From Diplosphaera chodatii (Eukaryota > Chlorophyta > Trebouxiophyceae > Prasiolales > Stichococcaceae), in assembly GCA_032358165.1 (NCBI GenBank), contig JAALGY010000033.1:1674001-1738000 (forward strand): a stretch of 64,000 nt of DNA. Direction: 5' to 3'. The notes under the pieces were generated by a model. The model was not told the DNA's origin. It saw only the letters and a list, made by a program, of their open reading frames with translations, and searched no databases. Every line of letters starts with the position of its first letter. The stretch's first letter is position 1. The translations under genes and the position numbers were made by a program. Positions 58,302 to 64,000 of the stretch are shown piece by piece.

Positions 58302-60017
58302 ATGTTCAGCACAACGCGGGGGGCCGCTTTGCTGCGCTGTTTGCCGTTAGCCGAGCAGAGTCACAAGTGGACGCGAGGATTGAAAGGGGTGCCTGGGCTG
58401 GTTCAGACGCGCTGCCGCCACGACGCACGGCTGCGCCGGGATGCTGCAGCCATGCCGGCTGACGGCATAGCAGGGCACACAGCTGCAGGTGCTCTTGTGG
58501 CACATGGCCCTGCACACATCCTGTGTCATGCTGCCATCCGTGTGGCACACCGACACCGTCCTGATGTATGGCCGCAGACCGAGTTCGGATACTGGTGGTC
58601 GGCGATGTGCACGGCGACTGGGACGAGGGCGACGAGGCCGCCGTTGATTTCTTAAGGCCTGATGCCACACATTTCGTGGGTGACTTTGGCGAGGAGGACG
58701 CTGAGCTGGTGGGGCGTGTAGCGGCCTTTGCACACCGCCATGCAGGCCGAGCTGCGGTCCTGCTGGGCAACCATGACGCATGGTGAGGGAGGTGTTCGGT
58801 CGACTGTTGCATTTCCGATGTGGCTCAACAGTCATCATACTTAGCATGCTGACAGCACGGCTCCCAACTGACAGGCACAGCCTGACAGAGCGCGGCCGCA
58901 GCAACTTCCGCAGGCTGTACCCAAGAGCAGCTGCCGCCATGGGTGCCTCCTGTGTGACGCCGGTGCTGCAGCAGCAGCTCACGGACCTTGGCACAGCGCA
59001 CGTCGGCTACTCGGCCATGCAGCTGCCGCAGCATCGACTCAGCATCGTGGGCGCCAGGCCGTTCTCGAAGGTAGGTTCACCAACAGGCCGAGGTCCATCA
59101 ATGCCTTGCATCTTGTTCATGAGCGGTCACTAGGTGGTGAACAGGCACAGGACGGGCTTGCAACGACGCGGCGCCCTGCCTCTTCAGGGCGGCGACTCCT
59201 GGAAGGATGTTGCGCGCTTCTACCGGGACCTGTACAACGTCAGCTCAGCAGAGGCGTCAGGGCAGAAGGTGGCAGAAACGATTACCACACAGCCGCCGGA
59301 CCACGCAATCGTGGTCATGGCTCACAACGGTCGCACCGGTCTGGGACGAAGCAGGACTGACATCTGCGGCGTGGACTGGAGAGCCAAAGCAGGTGTGGCT
59401 GCAAGCACCTGGACTCGCAATGGGAGTCACGCTTGTCAGCGATGCGTCTCGTGACATCCGACCAAGGACTGGGCTGACTGTTCGTCCACATCGCTCATGC
59501 AGGCGACCACGGTGATCCAGACCTCAGCCTTGCACTCGATGCGGCGGCAGAGCAGCGGCGTTCCGTGGCCGTGTGCGTGTTCGGGCACATGCATCACAGG
59601 AGCCAAGGCGACGGCGCGTTGCGCAACCGCGTGACCGTCACCTCCGATGGCATCCTTCATTTGAACGCCGCAGTTGTTCCCCGACACAAGGTGGGCGGTG
59701 GCGGCAGCAAGAGCGTCTGGGCTACTTGTACTGGGCTCATCACCCAGGCAATGTTGATCTGCGCAATCCAGAGGTCACACGATACCAGCAAATTCGTTGT
59801 AGTGCAGCTGGAGTCGCATGGCGGGGTAGCACGCCACTTCGTGCTGCTGGAGCTGCAGCATGGGCACGCAGTGTCGGCAGCGGACTTGTGGGTCGCTGTC
59901 GATCATGACAGCTGTCGTATCATATCCACGACTCCATTGGTTCGGACTCAAGAATGTGGCGAAACAACTCGAAGAGAACTGTATGATGTGAGGTCTAGTA
60001 CTTGGGTGCAAGTGTAA
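58302..60017 (+). CDS. Plastid-type calcineurin-like metallophosphoesterase (TIGR04168-like)
   Basis: Exons 58302-58488, 58578-58782, 58875-59070, 59188-59392 and 59503 onward join in phase. The first exon (MFSTTRGAALLRCLPLAEQS, rich in Arg and Ala) looks like a transit peptide and joins as HTAA|DRVRILVV. Metal-binding motifs follow in family order: GDVHGDWD, HFVGDFGEED, LLGNHDAW, VMAHNGRTGLG and VFGHMHHRS. Conserved text such as HSLTERGRSNFRRLYP and LHLNAAVVPRHK fits the cyanobacterial/plastid metallophosphoesterase group known as TIGR04168. After RHK the frame remains open through what may be an in-frame intron (about 59692-59809), resuming at RHFVLLELQHGH. The final stop is 60015-60017. 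Substrate unknown; the cyanobacterial affinity suggests plastid ancestry. Confidence 0.85.
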
Positions 60018-60412
60018 CAGGGGCCCTGAGTGAAGTGCACGTGGCGCCTTGTATACCATTGTCGTTGCACTACTGCTTCAGGCATTTATTGATAGCTGGT
60101 GGTGATCACCAACGCAAACAGTGCAATATTGCAACAGCACAGCTCCGACAGCAACTTCAAAACCTGCTGGGGGTTTGTCATCTGATGCTGGTTTCAAACT
60201 GACAGGTGCCCTCAGTCCCTCTGCAGAAAGTATGGGCAGCGCTCATCAGCGCGTGCTACTGTCAGTTGCGCAGCTGAACCAGGATGTGCACTGATGATGC
60301 GGCCAAGAGTCCTCTCTCAACGCCTCGCAGCAACCTAGTGCAGTGCCCCAATGGCAGCGTCAGTGGTGGTGGGCCCATGCCAGTGTGTGGTCATCTGCGT
60401 GCTGCGCGCCCC
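60018..60412. other. Convergent intergenic region, no gene seen
   Basis: About 395 bases between converging stop codons of the phosphoesterase and MOT2 genes; no ORF or repeat of note. Confidence 0.4.
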
Positions 60413-62904
60413 TCAGGCGGTGTCAGCCATGGCCTGCACCTTGACTGCTTCGTAGTCCTTGGTGCCGATCACTTGCTCCAAGCGCCGCTGGCAGGCAGCG
60501 CACACCACCAGGAAAAGGGCACACATGCCGAACATGTAGCTCAGCGGAAACTTGCTGACCTGCGGGTTGGAAGGGAAGTGCGCATCTGGGTCAGGGCTGC
60601 GGCAACTGCAAGTCCAGGATGCAAGCCTTGCCACACAAAGCAAACCAGCACAAAGCATGCGACCCTCACATTGTACAGCACGACGCAGACGAACAGGTTG
60701 AGCGGAACCCTGCACACACATGCAAGGGTGTCAGCCGGGAGTCAGCCTCGCGCATGGAGGGCAATGAAGCAGCGGGCATGTGTGGATGAGTCATCACGCT
60801 ACTGGAAGTGGCACAGGCATACCGAAACAAGTTGATGATGGTGGACCGCATCTCCTCTGGCACATACTGCGCTCGCATGGACATCATCGACGGCCAGAAG
60901 ACGCCGACGCACACCTCGAACAGGCAGAATGCCAGCAGCTGGACGATGCCGTCGGTGGTGATACCTGCACGCAGCCACAAGCCTCAAATCACACGGCAGC
61001 ATGTCGAGCGTGATCTGAAAGCAGCACAGAATGGCCGGCAGGGTATGGTGACACGGTTGTTCGAGGCACGCGTCATGCCTGGTGCATTCTTGTTGAGGCT
61101 GTCTGTCTCCTCGTTGCGTGTCCGGTGGTACAGCACCGGCACAAACAGTGCTGCCGCTGATACCATAAACACCAGCTGCATGTACTTCTCCGGTCTCAAC
61201 CTGTCGTCAGAGCAGTGAGACTTGTGGTCGAACAAGCACACCCATTGGAGTCTCGCACCTTGGTAGGATGCAGCAGAATGCTCTGGCGTGGCATGACACA
61301 GCAGGCATATCTATCCCAGCGCGGGGCAGGCAGGAAGCAACAGCAGAAAGCACCAGGGCCTTCGCCGTGCATGCCTGCTGTTGCCGAGCACGCGGCCCGC
61401 GAGGGCGGAGCCGACCATGCTGGAGGCCATGAAGCAGCTGAAAATCATGCCGTGCGGCAGGTGCTCGCCATTGGGGCTGAGCGCCGGCGTCCACTGCAGC
61501 ATGAGTGCAGCACAGCAGGTGAGGCCATTTGCTTGCAGTCATACAGCTACAGAACTACAACCAGCGAATTGTCAGGATTACCGCTGTGCGCCCGTCTGCT
61601 GCTGCAAGTCACGCTCACCAGAAACACGAAGGTGTACATGGAGCCCTCGAACAGGGACTGCATCGCGCCCAGCAGCGCGATCTTGGGGTCCGCTGCAATG
61701 GCCGCTGACGCCTTGCGCAGCTGCTCAGGCAGGCTGCTGTGGTCTGTGGGGTCGCCGAAGTTCTCGCTCCAGCTGCTGATGACGATGGCGCCACCGATCA
61801 GCAGTACCACTGCAGGGAGCGGCCACAGCTGTCACTAAGGTATCCTTCAACAAGTAGGATATGGATGTGAGCGTGCCGTGCTCACTCAGCATGACGGGTG
61901 TCAGCTGAACATCGTGCACAGCCCGCTCCACCTGCGGCGGCGTCAAATGGCGCCACGGGGCCAAGGCTCAGGGTCTCCACCAGCCCGTGGCCCAGCAGGC
62001 CCGCCAGGATGGCGACCAGGCCGTTGCCCAGAAACACCGCAATCGAAAAGGTGTTGCCCAGCCAGTCGCCATCGTACCCGCGCTGCGCACATACACATGC
62101 TACGCTTCAGCGCTCTACCAGCATGTCGCCACATCGGGGGCTTGTGCAGAGGACTCGATGAAACAGCAGCATGCAAGTACTAAGGCTACATGGGCCACAG
62201 CTCGGCTCACCTTGAAGTGTTCAGCCACGAGCCAGGACTCGAATGCAGAAAACAGCAGCGAGGTCGCCACGCCGCAGAAGATGCGGCCAATGAACAGCAC
62301 GTTGAAGTTGTTGAAGTGCTTGGTGAAGCAGCCAAACACATAGCTGGCAACATAGGTCAGTGCAGCCTTCTTCCGGCCCCTGCATCGAGGCGAACACAGC
62401 TTGGTGCCAAGCATGTCACACAAGCACGTGCAGTCTGCGTTGAGGATTGATGCCGCATGAATGGCCGCAGCTGCCGTGCGGCGATGCAGTGCGCACGTCT
62501 TGTCCGCAAGCGACCCAACGATGGTGCCGAAGATCATAGATGACCCAAAGCCGGCGATGAACAGTCGGCCAATGTCGCCACGGTCGAAGCCGTAGTGCTG
62601 GTATAGAGCATACACGTAAGGGCCCTGCAGCCAGTCTCCCGCTGCATGCACGACACAGCACCATCAGAGAAAATAAGCTCATGTGCAGCAGGCATGCAGT
62701 GCGCCCCGTACAATGTGCAGCTCTGCAGTGTCTCACACTGCCATCAACGCACCCATCATCAGCGAGTACACCAGGAGGTAGTTGTTGCGGAAGCGTTTGA
62801 ACTCAGAGTTCTTCACAACTGTAGTGTCAGCGGCCTTGGTGAGCTCCAGGCCTGCTGCCGCGGCTGCCAGCCCTCCAAACAGCAGCCAGTAGACGAGATC
62901 CATG
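60413..62904 (-). CDS. MOT2: Molybdate-anion transporter MOT2 (MFSD5-type MFS protein)
   Basis: A major-facilitator protein for molybdate, feeding molybdenum-cofactor synthesis. The ATG at 62904 starts MDLVYWLLFGGLAAAAAGLE, with FKRFRNNYLLVYSLMMG ending exon 1. Following exons read GDWLQGPYVYALYQHYGFDR and GSSMIFGTIVGSLADK, then GRKKAALTYVASYVFGC and ATSLLFSAFESWLVAEHFK, GDWLGNTFSIAVFLGNGLVA with LGPVAPFDAAA, VISSWSENFGDPTD, SLFEGSMYTFVFL, GMIFSCFMASSMVGSALAGR, FCLFEVCVGVFWPSMMSMRA with YVPEEMRSTIINLFR, and the last exon SKFPLSYMFGMCALFLVVCA to the stop at 60413. The order and the NYL-Y / DWLQGPYVY / SAFESWLVAEH blocks are diagnostic of the MOT2/MFSD5 family, with about 12 predicted helices. 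Exons are short (roughly ten). Confidence 0.92.
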
Positions 62905-63535
62905 GCTGCGTGCTCCTGCTATACCCGCCACGGCCCCTACCTGCCAAAGGCCGTAATGGATCAGAGGCGGTTGTGGTTGTCTAACCAACTGCCGCGCTGT
63001 CGGGCGGCGAACGTGAGGCTCAACGACGGATGATGTATGTGGTGTCCATTCTGCATCGACTGCCACGCGAATGCTTCATACACCGCGGGCGCTGCGATTT
63101 CGATCCACTCGTCGTCGGAATACTTTGTTGATTGCTGAGGTGGATCCACCTCCGCAACTTGCTCCCGCAGTCGCAGTAGTTGCAGCCGGATGCTATCGTG
63201 TTCTGTCTGATCGGTGGCCATTAGTTTATCAAACATTGCTTTGATCGGACACACGTTGCAACGGCGCATACATACGCGCATCTTGCATGGCAGCGTACCA
63301 GCAGGTTGACAGCACGGCACCCCATTGATCGGCTGCATTGGAACAGTTTGCAGCAGCCGCTGTTTTCCACCAGTAGCGTTTGGAAGGTGCACCGTGAATG
63401 ATGCAGAGCTGCACGTGTCACCGCCTGGCAGCCGCACAGTTGGGTAGGCTTCATGCACACGGCGCCGCCAGCGGACTTAGCTTCAGAAACGGCTGCCGGT
63501 TGAAATATAGCTGTGCACAAGCATTGTGTCCACTT
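62905..63535. promoter_or_regulatory. Divergent region MOT2 / TrpRS, containing a small ORF
   Basis: About 630 bases separate the MOT2 ATG (minus) and the TrpRS ATG (plus). It contains the minus-strand small ORF listed separately, ending 57 bases before the MOT2 ATG. That ORF could instead be transcribed leader sequence of MOT2. Confidence 0.4.
62961..63236 (-). CDS. Candidate small protein or uORF upstream of MOT2
   Basis: An ATG at 63236 gives about 91 residues: MFDKLMATDQTEHDSIRLQL, then an amphipathic Leu-rich helix (LRLREQVAEVD), an acidic segment (YSDDEWIEIAAPAVYEAF) and a polar end. The frame stays open upstream to 63458 and stops 57 bases ahead of the MOT2 ATG on the same strand. Composition resembles coding sequence but I recognise no family. 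It could be a short gene, an upstream ORF in the MOT2 leader, or chance. Confidence 0.3.
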   Translation of the reverse strand: MFDKLMATDQTEHDSIRLQLLRLREQVAEVDPPQQSTKYSDDEWIEIAAPAVYEAFAWQSMQNGHHIHHPSLSLTFAARQRGSWLDNHNRL

Positions 63536-64000
63536 ATGACAGCCGCTGCACCAGGAGCATGGCAGCAGGGATTCAGCAGACGGGCGGCTGGCTCAGCACC
63601 TGCCTTCAGTGGCCATCAGAGCGGCAGAGGCTGCAGCATGGCCAGCCAACCTCATGCAGGGATGTGCACCAGGCCAGCGGCAGGCATCACACAGCTGCGG
63701 TGCACAGCCTCGACGGCAGAGCCAGCGATCTCTCCTGGAGAGGCTGCCCAGCACCCCACGCAGCGGCCTGCAGCGGCGCGCCGGTGCGGCGGCATGCTGA
63801 TGCACACCTCTGAAGTCTACCTTGGTTGGCTCCGATCAGCAGGATCCTTGTCCGTATAACGCTCAACGGCCTGATTGCCATACGCATCGTGTGCGCAGGA
63901 AGCGCGTGCTTTCCGGCGTGCAGCCGACGGGCACGCTGCACCTTGGCAACTATTTTGGGGCGATCAACAACTGGGTCAGGCTGCAGGACACATACGGCAC
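63536..64000 (+). CDS. Tryptophanyl-tRNA synthetase, organellar type (5' part)
   Basis: A class I aminoacyl-tRNA synthetase that charges tRNA-Trp. Exon 1 (63536-63783) encodes an Ala/Arg/Ser/Gln-rich leader ([20 protein letters not shown] and onward), suited to plastid and/or mitochondrial import. Exon 2 starts at 63899 and joins in phase ([15 protein letters not shown]), giving [20 protein letters not shown] with the HIGH-type HLGN nucleotide-binding motif near the mature N-terminus, as in bacterial and organellar TrpRS. The rest, including the KMSKS motif, lies beyond the window. Confidence 0.9.

Noticed and set aside
58306..58812. Minus-strand open frame (168 codons) over the start of the phosphoesterase
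   Set aside because: It is antisense to exons 1 and 2, which carry the GDVHGDW and GNHDAW motifs in phase.
1..64000. Mobile elements, CRISPR arrays, phage or defence systems
   Set aside because: No transposase, reverse transcriptase, integrase, long terminal or regularly spaced repeats were seen. Repetitive tracts are coding triplet runs.

Overview
This window is nuclear DNA from a photosynthetic eukaryote, most likely a unicellular green alga (Chlorophyta). The evidence is moderately GC-rich sequence, genes split into many short exons by short GT-AG introns (most acceptors end in gcag), Ala/Arg/Ser-rich N-termini resembling plastid transit peptides, and plant-lineage genes (TIC110, MOT2, an EMSY-LIKE ENT/Agenet protein, R2R3-MYB). 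Placement among trebouxiophyte-type algae is an inference from overall style. I see no bacterial operons, CRISPR arrays, insertion sequences, rRNA or tRNA genes.

Layout, left to right. 1-3222 (-): POP1 of RNase P/MRP, running off the left edge. 3600-4599 (+): a plastid-type protein ending in a Rho_N/SAP-like helix domain. 4756-5851 (-): a Lys-tailed protein resembling RNA polymerase I subunit RPA34. 6318-7310 (-): an unresolved membrane-protein gene. 7761-14950 (-): an ABCC (MRP-type) ABC transporter. 15837-17614 (+): an unrecognised gene whose coding frame can be followed through five introns, one of them GC-AG. 17842-20223 (-): a histidine acid phosphatase of the ACP6 type. 21329-25105 (-): an R2R3-MYB factor with a long Gln-rich tail. 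25511-27668 (-): an EMSY-LIKE (ENT + Agenet) chromatin protein. 28126-34666 (+): TIC110. 35150-36530 (-): an unrecognised Gln-rich protein. 36624-38843 (-): a BRD7/BRD9-type bromodomain protein. 39558-41888 (+): a bacterial-type aliphatic amidase with a 12-nt micro-exon. 42402-44463 (+): a plastid-type membrane protein with two EF-hands. 44874-57477 (-): a very large Furry/PAG1-type cell-morphogenesis protein. 58302-60017 (+): a plastid-type calcineurin-like phosphoesterase. 60413-62904 (-): the MFS molybdate-anion transporter MOT2. 63536-64000 (+): organellar-type tryptophanyl-tRNA synthetase, running off the right edge.

The genes are not a pathway cluster. They are independent, mostly single-copy eukaryotic genes with compact spacing (about 90 bp to 1.1 kb). 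Several pairs are divergent and could share a promoter region (POP1/Rho_N, ABCC/unknown, EML/TIC110, BRD/amidase, Furry/phosphoesterase, MOT2/TrpRS); others converge tightly. Themes that recur are RNA processing and transcription (POP1, RPA34-like, MYB, EML, BRD), plastid biogenesis (TIC110, Rho_N protein, EF-hand protein, phosphoesterase, TrpRS) and membrane transport (ABCC, MOT2).

Exon boundaries were worked out by hand. Where reading phase agrees across successive splice sites I give coordinates; elsewhere only gene limits and hallmark motifs are given. I found no clear previously undescribed multi-gene system. The best leads are the intron-split amidase and the unrecognised genes at 15.8-17.6 kb and 35.1-36.5 kb.
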